From assembly GCA_910578665.1 (NCBI GenBank), contig CAJTQU010000010.1:1-64000 (forward strand): a stretch of DNA of 64,000 nt. Direction: 5' to 3'. Position 1 is the first letter of the stretch. Every line of letters starts with the position of its first letter. Both the position numbers and the translations under genes were made by a program. Shown here piece after piece: positions 23,901 through 31,947 of this stretch. A model generated the notes under the pieces. That model ran no database searches. It saw only the letters and a list, made by a program, of their open reading frames with translations, and was not told the origin of the DNA. This DNA is from an uncultured Muribaculaceae bacterium. Its GTDB lineage: Bacteria > Bacteroidota > Bacteroidia > Bacteroidales > Muribaculaceae.

Positions 23901-25495
23901 AACGTGCGTATATCGGCCGAAATATCTAACCGTGACGCGGCACCGGCCAGAGCGCCGCTACCGGATATATCAAAATCCAGATTAGGGTCGGACGCATGAA
24001 TTTCACCACTGACACTATGCCCCGTCTTAATCACATCTGCTATTATACCTGTATAATTATAACCTTTATAGCCTAATTGCGAAATCTCGATATTGGCACT
24101 CCCGTCAACATCCCGGCCCTGTATCTCGAGATCTATGTCGGCATTTGTCGCCAGTCGGCCCACATCTGCCTTGTCAAGCAATTGCCCCAGTTCAAACCCA
24201 GGGGTATTGATCCTCGCTTTTATAAAATGACGAGCACTTTGTTTATGATAAACAGCCTCTATATGCGTGGCTCCCTGCGCCACCTCTAAATCACCGTCGA
24301 AGCCCACTGTTGCTCCGGATGCCTCAACCGAGGCATTGACAGATATGTCACCACAACGCCTTATCACAGCTTCTACATCCGGCTTCAATGTTACGAAATC
24401 ATCAAGCACGGAATGCACGGCGGCAGAAGTTATCTTTAAATCCAGCAGCGGAAACATAACCGATATATCCTCGCGCGGCCCTGTGATTCCGTTGACCATT
24501 CCTCGCATACGCAAGTGCATACCGGGTTCAGAATCTACATTAAGGCTCTCCACTGACAGATTGCCGGAATCCAGCAAAAGGTCGGCAGACAGCAGGACCC
24601 TCTGTCTGTACCGCGCCAGAGCCGGAAGAAACGCGGCAAAATCGCCGGGCGTCACGCTGATAGTAGGAACAACTAAACGTAGTGGCCGGGAGAGCAGTTG
24701 TTTTCCTATATTTTTAAACCCATCAATCTCAAGATTGATATCCGAAAGCTGGATACTACTCCCCGGCATCTCGACATCAAGGCCGGCAACAGACAAGCGG
24801 TCGGGAGAAATATGGAATTTACCGCTTATCTTGTCTATCTTAAGACCTGACGCCTCGGTAAACGCAAGACGCCGCAGGTCTATATCAAAGTCCTCGTTAC
24901 GCAATACCGGGAAACGCAGATCCGCCGCTATGTCAGAAATGACCAGATGGTTAAAATCAATAACGCGTCCTTTCTTGCGCGGCATCCACATCCTGTCAAA
25001 AGTAACATGACACTTGCGCAGGACTATATTATTGATAACCAAATCAAATTTTGTAGGAGGCTTCCTTCTATCCTTGGGCTTGAATGCGTCTATCAGAAAC
25101 TGGATATTTAACGGGCCTCCTTTCTTCTGCTGGGTAATGTGGCCGTCAAGCCCCATAATCTCGGCATAAGTAAACACCAACCGCCTGTCACGCAGCAAAC
25201 GGTGCATGCTCAGTCCGGCTCCGACCTTGTCAGCCGACAACACCGGTGAACCGTCAGGCGCGCGCAGGCTGAAATCTCTCACTACCACCTCGTTAAACGG
25301 AAATATACTGACACCCCCTATAGACACCGAACCACCAGTAAGGGCAGACAGCTCGCGCTCGGCAGTACGGCAGATATATTTCTGCACTGGAGGGAGTAAA
25401 AGCGCCACGTATATAAGCGCATAAAGCCCTGCTGCAGCAAGCAACAAGGTCACCAGAATATTGCGTATTATCTTATAAAATCTTCTCAAATCCAC
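20951..25495 (-). CDS. tamB: TamB-like translocation and assembly module protein
   Basis: The product has one N-terminal transmembrane helix (ILVTLLLAAAGLYALIYVALLL), a very long repetitive beta-groove domain of AsmA/TamB type, and a C-terminal DUF490/TamB domain (GTYTLTKGTYNFTMQDLIVRDFKI, QIIYLLALNRFY, SSMLGQLAP). It is inner-membrane anchored and spans the periplasm, helping outer-membrane protein insertion or lipid transport. The frame extends up to a TTG at 25546, but a perfect promoter at 25516-25547 would start transcription near 25509. The start is therefore a GTG at 25495 (VDLRRFYKII, 1514 residues) or a TTG two codons later; no ATG occurs early in the frame. Confidence 0.92.
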   Translation of the reverse strand: MDLRRFYKIIRNILVTLLLAAAGLYALIYVALLLPPVQKYICRTAERELSALTGGSVSIGGVSIFPFNEVVVRDFSLRAPDGSPVLSADKVGAGLSMHRLLRDRRLVFTYAEIMGLDGHITQQKKGGPLNIQFLIDAFKPKDRRKPPTKFDLVINNIVLRKCHVTFDRMWMPRKKGRVIDFNHLVISDIAADLRFPVLRNEDFDIDLRRLAFTEASGLKIDKISGKFHISPDRLSVAGLDVEMPGSSIQLSDINLEIDGFKNIGKQLLSRPLRLVVPTISVTPGDFAAFLPALARYRQRVLLSADLLLDSGNLSVESLNVDSEPGMHLRMRGMVNGITGPREDISVMFPLLDLKITSAAVHSVLDDFVTLKPDVEAVIRRCGDISVNASVEASGATVGFDGDLEVAQGATHIEAVYHKQSARHFIKARINTPGFELGQLLDKADVGRLATNADIDLEIQGRDVDGSANIEISQLGYKGYNYTGIIADVIKTGHSVSGEIHASDPNLDFDISGSGALAGAASRLDISADIRTLNMSPFKLPHRFSSLDVSGGIDVSLTGNSLDNANGYIDVNDLHFDDGTHAPVSISHLRVESQRQELPYTLSVDSEIIKAGVQGDFAPSGLPDSFKSLAARFMPDLVMPYIHNSGHSDRPQSFTFSILLPKDSPLADRVKLPVSLLEDLELSGSYDSASGQAALDMDVPYLRQGRSKLVRDTRLALRVDTAANLCNLSFTTRIPNNKGDITLMLDANAANDRVQTDVSWSFDRKKAYRGLVSLTASFPRCEESARRDVAVNVNHSRFEVNDTVWNVSPGRIMYQDKSVLVDSVRVGRPGQFVLVNGSATASPDDKILVDLRDIDLDYVFETLNINYVTFGGRASGRVEVSSLFSGSPVLATEQLSVKRLTYNNSLLGNALIDSHWDNGRKSVYLDARISENKNQVARIYGDIFATRDSLSLHCDARKVNIGFMQPFMAAFSSAIEGRASGKVHLYGTFKDIDLAGKVFADSLRMKIDVTNTWYSASDTVVMRPGRIILDDITLRDRDGHTALLNGEVRHRYFHDPSFDFTITKARNFLCYDTNAALNPVWYGTIYGNGSGSLHGVPGFINVMVDMTSAPGSTFTFVLDDSEEAMSYQFITFTDKRKAAIEAAVKAREEERDDRPVFLKEFERQAARTEAGTPTRYSMDIRMTATPAANLTLVMDPVAGDRIKANGSGNMRMSYNSEGDMSLYGTYTLTKGTYNFTMQDLIVRDFKIRDGSKITFNGDPLAAVLDITAAYRVNTSLTDLDKSFASDRELNRTNVPVEALLKVSGNMQSPDINFDIELPTLTQDVARKVRSIISTSDMMNRQIIYLLALNRFYTPDYMGTEGNNNELASVASTTLSTQLSSMLGQLAPNWSFSPYFRTDKGDFSDMEVDLALSSTLLNNRLLLNGNFGYRDRSTSSTTFVGDFDIEYLLNRSGTLRLKAYNHFNDQNYYLRSALTTQGLGIVFKRDFSRFLPGLFRRRRHEVKRDTVRQDSSIVVK

Positions 25496-25515
25496 GCGTC
25501 CTCTCAAGCGGACTG

Positions 25516-25547
25516 CAAAATTAATTATAATTATTTTGCCGAGCAAA
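25516..25547 (-). promoter_or_regulatory. tamB promoter, interleaved with tsaD promoter
   Basis: On the minus strand TTTG (25544-25547), 20-base spacer and TAATTTTG (25516-25523) form a perfect promoter. Its -33 box lies inside the spacer of the opposite-facing tsaD promoter, so only one polymerase can bind at a time. Confidence 0.8.
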
Positions 25548-25565
25548 TTCTATTCATTAACTTTG
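25535..25565 (+). promoter_or_regulatory. tsaD promoter, interleaved with tamB promoter
   Basis: TTTG (25535-25538), 19-base spacer and TAACTTTG (25558-25565) precede the tsaD ATG at 25586 by 20 bases. Confidence 0.8.
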
Positions 25566-25585
25566 CAGTTGGAAGAGTAAAATCT

Positions 25586-26602
25586 ATGAGTGCAACAATC
25601 ATCGGCATAGAATCATCGTGCGACGATACTTCGGCAGCAGTCGTACGCGACGGGCTGCTGCTCAGCAACGTGATAGCGAGCCAGAAAGTGCATGAAGACT
25701 TCGGAGGGGTGGTGCCTGAACTCGCCTCTCGCGCGCATATTCAAAACATACTGCCTGTGGTGAGCCAGGCTCTGGCAAAAGCAGGAGTTGATAAAAGCGA
25801 ACTTGACGCCATCGCTTTCACACGTGGTCCCGGACTGCTCGGATCGCTACTGGTGGGAACATCTTTCGCCAAAGGGCTGTCCATAGGGCTTGACATTCCC
25901 ATAATCGATGTCAACCACTTGCACGGACATGTGCTTGCACATTTTGTAAGAAAAACCAACGATGAGCCGGTGCCGCAGTTTCCATATATGTGCCTGCTTG
26001 TATCAGGAGGAAATTCGCAGATTATCCTGGTAAAAGGGTATAACGATATGGAAATACTGGGACAGACTATTGATGACGCGGCAGGCGAAGCATTTGACAA
26101 GTGTGCAAAAGTAATGGGACTACCCTACCCCGGAGGTCCGCATATAGACCGGCTAGCGGCAACGGGCGACCCGTCACGGTTTAAATTCAGCAAACCGCAT
26201 ATACCAGAACTGGACTATTCATTTTCAGGTCTGAAAACCTCGTTTCTATACACCCTGCGTGACGCGGTAAAAGAAGATGATGCATTCATAGAAAACAACT
26301 TGGCTGACCTAGCCGCCTCGCTGCAACGCACAATTATAGAAATATTACTGGATAAGTTGGACAAGGCTGTGCGGCGGCACCCTGTCAGACATCTTGCCAT
26401 CGGAGGCGGAGTGTCGGCCAACTCAGGTGTGCGCTCTGCCGTGTCGGATTTCTGCAAAAAACGCGGCATAACACCCTGGATACCTGACAGGGCATTCACC
26501 ACAGACAATGCGGCCATGGTTGCCATGGCCGGCTATTTTAAATACCGCGATTCGCAATTCTGCGATCTCTCGCTCCCCCCATACTCCCGGGTCAGCGTCT
26601 GA
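25586..26602 (+). CDS. tsaD: tRNA N6-adenosine threonylcarbamoyltransferase TsaD
   Basis: The 338-residue protein has the Kae1/Qri7/TsaD signature: IGIESSCDDTSAAVV at the start, GPGLLGSLLVG, metal-binding His111 and His115 in NHLHGH, VSGGNSQI, the IDDAAGEAFDK loop and AIGGGVSANSGVR. It transfers the threonylcarbamoyl group from TC-AMP (made by the Sua5/YrdC protein at 13524) to A37 of ANN-decoding tRNAs. It is followed after 17 bases by the PncC-like gene, likely co-transcribed. Confidence 0.97.
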   Translation: MSATIIGIESSCDDTSAAVVRDGLLLSNVIASQKVHEDFGGVVPELASRAHIQNILPVVSQALAKAGVDKSELDAIAFTRGPGLLGSLLVGTSFAKGLSIGLDIPIIDVNHLHGHVLAHFVRKTNDEPVPQFPYMCLLVSGGNSQIILVKGYNDMEILGQTIDDAAGEAFDKCAKVMGLPYPGGPHIDRLAATGDPSRFKFSKPHIPELDYSFSGLKTSFLYTLRDAVKEDDAFIENNLADLAASLQRTIIEILLDKLDKAVRRHPVRHLAIGGGVSANSGVRSAVSDFCKKRGITPWIPDRAFTTDNAAMVAMAGYFKYRDSQFCDLSLPPYSRVSV

Positions 26603-26619
26603 CTAATCCCTCCCACGCT

Positions 26620-27384
26620 ATGAGCAACGAAACTAAACACACCGAAGAACGCCACATAATCATATATGGGTACACGCGCGAAGAGCTGCACAGGCTTATG
26701 CGCCACTTCGAGGCAAGTCTGCCTGAGTACATATCGCTGACATACAAAACAAAAGCGGAATGCACCCATGTAAGGCTCAATGGTTCCGCCCCGGGCCTGG
26801 AACTACTGAGGTTCAACATGAACAAATACCAGCGCACACTAGCCGATCTATTTTCAGAAGAGGTGATAGCGCTTGAAGATACTACAATCTCAAAACTTCT
26901 CGGCGCAAAACTTCAGGAAAACGAGCTTACCGTGTCTTCTGCGGAAAGTTGCACAGGTGGCAATATAGCGCACCGAATCGTCCAAAACTCCGGTAGTTCC
27001 GCTTACTTTCTGGGCAGCGTAGTAAGCTACTCAAATGAAATAAAAGCATCTGTACTCAATGTAGACCGCTCACTTATAGCCAGATACGGAGCTGTAAGCC
27101 GCGAAGTGGCCGAAGCGATGGTCGAAGGTGTCTGCCAGCTGATGCACACCAACTGCGGCATGGCAACATCAGGCATAGCGGGCCCAGACGGAGGCACAGC
27201 CGCCAAACCAGTGGGCACAGTCTGGTTTGCAGTAAAGTACAATGATTTGGTAGTAAGCGAAGTACGACATTTTACCGGAAAACGAAACGAAGTAATAGAG
27301 AGCGCCACCAACCATGCCATGGTCATGCTTCTGAATGTGCTCAGACATAACTATACACCACCTGAATACGGCGGCGATGACTGA
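26620..27384 (+). CDS. CinA C-terminal-domain protein, nicotinamide-nucleotide amidohydrolase-like
   Basis: Residues about 90-250 form a CinA-C/PncC domain: SSAESCTGG (106-114), a conserved Tyr/Ser segment (GSVVSYSNEIKASVL), YGAVSREVAEAM, GIAGPDGG and KPVGTVWFA. PncC deamidates NMN to NaMN in NAD recycling. The N-terminal 85 residues are an extra domain (IIIYGYTREELHRLMRHFEASLPEY) reminiscent of the small domain between the molybdopterin-like and PncC parts of full CinA, but the molybdopterin-like domain is missing. Catalytic residues appear intact. Confidence 0.88.
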   Translation: MSNETKHTEERHIIIYGYTREELHRLMRHFEASLPEYISLTYKTKAECTHVRLNGSAPGLELLRFNMNKYQRTLADLFSEEVIALEDTTISKLLGAKLQENELTVSSAESCTGGNIAHRIVQNSGSSAYFLGSVVSYSNEIKASVLNVDRSLIARYGAVSREVAEAMVEGVCQLMHTNCGMATSGIAGPDGGTAAKPVGTVWFAVKYNDLVVSEVRHFTGKRNEVIESATNHAMVMLLNVLRHNYTPPEYGGDD

Positions 27385-27444
27385 CATACAGGACAGCTAA
27401 CACCAAATCCACTCTCTCGAAGAGAGGAAAAAGCGCGCTAAATA

Positions 27445-27476
27445 TTTGGCCATGTGCCTGAAAATTAGTAATTTTG
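27445..27476 (+). promoter_or_regulatory. rpmB operon promoter
   Basis: TTTG (27445-27448), 20-base spacer and TAATTTTG (27469-27476) match the consensus exactly. The leader to the rpmB ATG is about 110 bases, enough for a regulatory structure, though none is evident. Confidence 0.8.
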
Positions 27477-27594
27477 CATTGGTTTTGTGGCACATCCTGT
27501 AAAATCGCTGAGAATGATGCACTTAGCGATGATATGAGAACTGAGATGGCGGCCCCGAAGCGAAACGGAATAATAAAGAAAATACAAAACAGCC

Positions 27595-27858
27595 ATGTCA
27601 AAAATTTGTCAGATAACAGGCAAGCAAGCAATGACGGGTAACAATGTTTCCCACTCCAAGCGCCGCACAAAGCGCAAATTCAACGTCAACCTCTTCACAA
27701 AGAAATTCTACTGGGTAGAGGAGGATTTGTGGATTCTGCTCACAGTATCAGCACGTGGTCTGCGCACCATCAACAAGATGGGTCTGGACTCCGCTCTCAA
27801 GGCAGCCGAGAAAAAAGGTTACCTGGATTTCAAGGATATCAAAGTTTTATCAATGTAA
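27595..27858 (+). CDS. rpmB: 50S ribosomal protein L28
   Basis: The 87-residue basic protein matches bL28: MSKICQITGKQAMTGNNVSHSKRRTKRKF near the start and VSARGLRTINKMGLDSAL in the C-terminal half. It binds 23S rRNA near the E site. It is first of a three-gene operon with rpmG and a DUF4295 gene, the standard Bacteroidota arrangement. Confidence 0.97.
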   Translation: MSKICQITGKQAMTGNNVSHSKRRTKRKFNVNLFTKKFYWVEEDLWILLTVSARGLRTINKMGLDSALKAAEKKGYLDFKDIKVLSM

Positions 27859-27877
27859 TTAAGCAAGACCCGAATAT

Positions 27878-28066
27878 ATGGCAAAGAAAGCTAAAGGCAA
27901 CAGAGTACAGGTTATTCTCGAATGCACTGAACACAAAAACAGCGGTATGCCCGGTACATCTCGCTATATTACCACAAAAAACCGCAAAAACACTACTGAG
28001 CGTCTGGAGCTGAAGAAATACAACCCGATTCTCAGAAGATATACTATCCACAAAGAAATCAAATAA
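27878..28066 (+). CDS. rpmG: 50S ribosomal protein L33
   Basis: The 62-residue protein matches bL33 (MAKKAKGNRVQVILECTEH, YITTKNRKNTTERLELKKYNP, HKEIK end). It has a single cysteine, so it is the zinc-free (C-minus) form. It lies 19 bases after rpmB. Confidence 0.97.
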   Translation: MAKKAKGNRVQVILECTEHKNSGMPGTSRYITTKNRKNTTERLELKKYNPILRRYTIHKEIK

Positions 28067-28082
28067 TTAACGATACACCACT

Positions 28083-28232
28083 ATGGCAAAAAAGACAGTA
28101 GCGTCACTGCAAAAAGGTGAAGGCCGCACATACAGCAAAATCATCAAAATGGAGAAGTCTCCGAAGACCGGTGCCTACATCTTCAAAGAGGAGATGGTGC
28201 CCAACGATGCTGTTAAAGATGCCCTTAAATAA
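28083..28232 (+). CDS. DUF4295 family protein
   Basis: A 49-residue frame (MAKKTVASLQKGEGRTYSKI, ending NDAVKDALK) follows rpmG by 16 bases. It matches the Bacteroidota-specific DUF4295 family, which is found next to L28 and L33 in these genomes and is probably ribosome-associated. A terminator follows. Confidence 0.9.
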   Translation: MAKKTVASLQKGEGRTYSKIIKMEKSPKTGAYIFKEEMVPNDAVKDALK

Positions 28233-28286
28233 TGCTGGTTTTTAATTACCTGCTTAGACATATTAATCACCTATAATGGTGAGTAC

Positions 28287-28318
28287 GAAGTCAGTATTTC
28301 ATTAGAAGTACTGACTTC
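28287..28318 (+). terminator. Terminator of rpmB-rpmG-DUF4295 operon
   Basis: GAAGTCAGTA (28287-28296) pairs with TACTGACTTC (28309-28318), 10 bp with a 12-base loop, followed by tcttttgtat. Confidence 0.8.
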
Positions 28319-28676
28319 TCTTTTGTATATTACCTAATTTACATATACGGAGGTTCTCGTATGCCATAAATTGGAAATATAATACCAACCTTATACTGCC
28401 GATAAATTATAAAAAATACGCACACCACACTTGTCAAGAGACAACAAACATATCGATGCCGCAAGATTATGCCACATAGCATATAATACACAAAAACATT
28501 ATATAGTTTTTAAACGTTGTAAATATGTAAGAGATAACTATGCGTCTTACATAGAATAAGGCAGAATGATGTCCGGCGTGCCCCAACACATTGAAATAAG
28601 CATAGCCATTCTAACCAATCTCGCCAGCAATTAAATCCGGCATAACACATATATTATATAACAATCACATCTCCAA
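28319..28676. other. AT-rich intergenic region before glycogen operon
   Basis: This 358-base stretch carries no convincing coding frame. It must hold the promoter of the alpha-glucan operon, but I see no clean TTTG-N19/20-TAnnTTTG match; AT-rich tracts near 28495-28520 and 28645-28670 are weak candidates. Confidence 0.5.
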
Positions 28677-30644
28677 ATGAGTTACCTGAAATACGATAAA
28701 AGTCTCATGATAAATCTGGAGCAAAGTCTGCCCAGAGAAATGCTGCGCACCAATAAGAGCGGCGCATACCACTGCACTTCGATAGTGGGATGCAATACAC
28801 GAAAACAACACGGCTTATTGGTAATCCCTATTCCTGAGATGGATAATAAGGCGCATGTCCTTCTCTCAAGCCTTGATGAGACTGTGATACAGCACGGGGC
28901 GCCGTTTAATCTGGGTATACACCAATACGGAGAGGGAATCTTCAGTCCAAACGGGCATAAATATATACGTGAGTTTGAGTGCGAAAGTGTGCCGAAACTG
29001 ACATACAGAGTTGGCGGTGTGATACTCACCAAAGAGAAAGTATTTATTTCACATGAGAACAGAATACTGATAAAGTACACACTTGTAGAAGCGCACTCCC
29101 CGACTACACTGCGTTTCAGGCCGTTTCTCGCTTTTAGAAACGCCAATGACCTGTGTGTGGAAAACAATGCTTTAAATAAAGATATGACGGCGGCCAAAAA
29201 CGGAGCGAGCTGTTGTCTGTATCCTGGTTATCCACATCTGTTCATGCAGTTTGACAAACCGGCCAAATGGGTAGATGACGGCCATTGGTATTATGGTATA
29301 GAGTACTATAAGGACCGCGACAGAGGCATACCCTACAAAGAGGACTTATGGGTGCCAGGATATTTTGAACTACCAATAAAGAGAGGTGAAAGTATAATAT
29401 TCTCTGCATCTACATACGAATGTGACCCGGCACTGTTCACTGAAGACTACGAGACAGAGATTAGAACCCGCACTATGCGTACAAGTTTCTATAACTGTCT
29501 GAAAAACGCGGCCAAGCAATTCTATCTTAAAAATAAGTCTGGCATGTACATCATGGCCGGTTATCCTTGGTTGAATGTAAGGTCAAGAGATGAGCTGATA
29601 GCGCTGCCCGGATGCACCCTGTCGATAAAGCATGCTAACGACTACGAACAGATTATGAAATCGCTGCTTGAAGCACTGCGGCGTTTTGTGTCAGATGGGA
29701 CAAAAGACCCCACAATCAAAGATATAGACCTGCCGGACATACCGCTATGGGCAGTATGGGCTATACAGCAATATGGCCGCAGCCAGGGGCTACAAGCCGC
29801 AAAAGAGATGTACGGTGACCATATAAAGTGGCTTATCGAAACTGTGATAACCGGCGCCGTACCCAATCTTATACTGGATGAAAACGGTCTTGTGAGAAGT
29901 GACGGACGAAATATGCCGGTAAGCTGGATGTCGGCAACAATCTATGGCAAACCAATAATCCCTCGCACAGGTTATCTGGTAGAATTCAACGCATTATGGT
30001 ATAATGCCATATGCTTTGCAATATCAATGTATGAAAACGATCCGGCACAACAGGAATATACTGAAAACCTGCGTGCTATCGCATCTAAGACAAAGAATGC
30101 CTTCATAGAGACATTCCTCAACGACCACGGCTATCTGTACGATTATGTAGACGGAGCATATAAAGATTTACAGGTGCGGCCTAACATGGCCATAGCGATC
30201 GGCATGGAATTCAGTCCGCTGGACAGACGGCAGCGTAAACGTGTGCTGGACCTGGTTACCCGCGAATTGCTGACACCGAAAGGACTTCGCTCGCTATCGC
30301 CAAAGAGCCAGGGATACATACCATCGTATGAGGGAGGCCCTGTAGAACGAGAATATGCCGTGCACCGCGGTCCGGCACGCCCATGGCTGTTCGGCTTCTA
30401 TGCCGACGCATACTTCAAAGTATTCGGGTATAGCGGCATAGGATTTATCGAACGAATGCTCATAGGTTATGAAGACGAGATGAGTGAAGGGTGCATAGGC
30501 AGTCTTTCTGAAATGTATGATGCGAATCCGCCATTCACCGGAAGAGGAGCCGTAAGCACGGCCAAGAACGTGGGTGAGATATTGCGCATACTCAGGACTG
30601 TTAAAGAAATGAATAAGGAACAACAGCAATCCGTGACAAAGTGA
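28677..30644 (+). CDS. Glycogen debranching enzyme (amylo-alpha-1,6-glucosidase family)
   Basis: The 655-residue protein has an N-terminal beta domain (about 1-270: REMLRTNKSGAYHCTSIVGCNTRKQHGLL) and a C-terminal (alpha/alpha)6 barrel of GH133 type (about 300-640: AGYPWLNVRSRDELIALPG, RPNMAIAIGMEFSPL, GPARPWLFGFYADAY). It removes alpha-1,6 branches from glycogen. The two following genes encode a GT4 synthase-like enzyme and a GH57 protein, the usual Bacteroidales glycogen operon. Its stop overlaps the next start (TGATG). Confidence 0.92.
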   Translation: MSYLKYDKSLMINLEQSLPREMLRTNKSGAYHCTSIVGCNTRKQHGLLVIPIPEMDNKAHVLLSSLDETVIQHGAPFNLGIHQYGEGIFSPNGHKYIREFECESVPKLTYRVGGVILTKEKVFISHENRILIKYTLVEAHSPTTLRFRPFLAFRNANDLCVENNALNKDMTAAKNGASCCLYPGYPHLFMQFDKPAKWVDDGHWYYGIEYYKDRDRGIPYKEDLWVPGYFELPIKRGESIIFSASTYECDPALFTEDYETEIRTRTMRTSFYNCLKNAAKQFYLKNKSGMYIMAGYPWLNVRSRDELIALPGCTLSIKHANDYEQIMKSLLEALRRFVSDGTKDPTIKDIDLPDIPLWAVWAIQQYGRSQGLQAAKEMYGDHIKWLIETVITGAVPNLILDENGLVRSDGRNMPVSWMSATIYGKPIIPRTGYLVEFNALWYNAICFAISMYENDPAQQEYTENLRAIASKTKNAFIETFLNDHGYLYDYVDGAYKDLQVRPNMAIAIGMEFSPLDRRQRKRVLDLVTRELLTPKGLRSLSPKSQGYIPSYEGGPVEREYAVHRGPARPWLFGFYADAYFKVFGYSGIGFIERMLIGYEDEMSEGCIGSLSEMYDANPPFTGRGAVSTAKNVGEILRILRTVKEMNKEQQQSVTK

Positions 30645-31903
30645 TGAAAGCATTAATGTTTGGCTGGGAATTCCCACCCCATATTTTAGGTGGCCTCGGC
30701 ACCGCCAGCTACGGGCTGACACGAGGCATGCATAACTGCGGCGGCATGGAAATATCGTTCGTAATACCGAAACCGTATGGAGACGAAGACCGCACATTCG
30801 CGCAAATCATAGGTGCCAGTGAAACGCCTGTGGCTTGGAGAGATGTGTCGCGAGAATACGTACAGTCCTGTATCGGGAAAGTCATGGAACCGGATCTTTA
30901 TTTTGACCTCCGCTCACACATTTATGCAGATTTCAACTATATGCGCCTTAACGATCTCGGATGCATAGAGTTTTCGGGCCGGTACCCTGATAATCTTTTG
31001 GAAGAGATAAATAACTATTCAATAGTGGCAGGAGTTATAGCGCGCACCATTCCGTGTGACGTGATACACTCTCATGACTGGCTGACATACCCAGCCGGCA
31101 TACATGCTAAAGAGGTTACGGGGAAACCACTTGTAATCCATGTGCATGCCACAGATTTCGACAGGTCGCGAGGCAGTGTGAACCCTACTGTGTTCGAAAT
31201 AGAAAAAAACGGTATGGAGTATGCCGACCATATAATCACTGTCTCTGACCTGACACGCCAGACAGTTATAGAAAAATATGGCATACCACCTGACAAAGTC
31301 ACCACTGTGCACAACGCCGTAGTGCCTTTGAGCGAAGACTTATTATCAATTCCAAAGCCAGACAATAAAGATAAAGTTGTAACATTTCTTGGACGCATAA
31401 CCATGCAGAAAGGCCCCGAGTACTTTGTGGAAGCGGCGGCCAAAGTCTTAAAGAAAAACCATAACGTCCGTTTCGTCATGGCCGGCAGCGGAGACATGAT
31501 GAATAAAATGATTGCCCTGGCTGCCAAACGCGGAATAGCGGACAGGTTTCATTTCACAGGATTCCTGCGCGGCAGACAAGTATATGAGATGCTGAAAGCT
31601 TCTGATGTATACATAATGCCTTCGGTATCCGAACCGTTCGGTATATCTCCGCTAGAGGCCATGCAGATGGGAGTACCATCTATAATCTCAAAACAGAGCG
31701 GATGTGCCGAGATCCTTCAGAATGTGATTAAAACCGACTACTGGGACATAGACGCCATGGCCGACGCAATACATTCTATAATTTCATATCCGGCCATGTA
31801 TGAAACATTAAAGCAGCAGGGTATGGAAGAACTGAAAGGAATAACCTGGGAAAAGGCCGGTCAGAAAGTAATAGATATATACCGCCGTGTAACAGGATTC
31901 TGA
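30644..31903 (+). CDS. GT4 glycosyltransferase, glycogen synthase-like
   Basis: The protein is a GT-B enzyme of family GT4: N-terminal MFGWEFPPHILGGLGTASYGL, acceptor-domain IHSHDWLTYPAG, and donor-domain LGRITMQKGPEYFVEAA, with EPFGISPLEAMQMGVPSI carrying the catalytic/UDP- or ADP-sugar contacts. In Bacteroidales operons with debranching enzyme and GH57 it is taken as the glycogen synthase. I chose the ATG at 30644, which overlaps the upstream TGA as TGATG, over a GTG one codon earlier; length 419 residues. Confidence 0.88.
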   Translation: MKALMFGWEFPPHILGGLGTASYGLTRGMHNCGGMEISFVIPKPYGDEDRTFAQIIGASETPVAWRDVSREYVQSCIGKVMEPDLYFDLRSHIYADFNYMRLNDLGCIEFSGRYPDNLLEEINNYSIVAGVIARTIPCDVIHSHDWLTYPAGIHAKEVTGKPLVIHVHATDFDRSRGSVNPTVFEIEKNGMEYADHIITVSDLTRQTVIEKYGIPPDKVTTVHNAVVPLSEDLLSIPKPDNKDKVVTFLGRITMQKGPEYFVEAAAKVLKKNHNVRFVMAGSGDMMNKMIALAAKRGIADRFHFTGFLRGRQVYEMLKASDVYIMPSVSEPFGISPLEAMQMGVPSIISKQSGCAEILQNVIKTDYWDIDAMADAIHSIISYPAMYETLKQQGMEELKGITWEKAGQKVIDIYRRVTGF

Positions 31904-31947
31904 CACAATTAAAAAATCGATACAATTCACCCTCAGCATATATAGAC

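Noticed and set aside
25496..25546. Extended N-terminus of TamB from a TTG start
   Set aside because: A perfect leftward promoter lies within this stretch, so it would not be transcribed with the gene.
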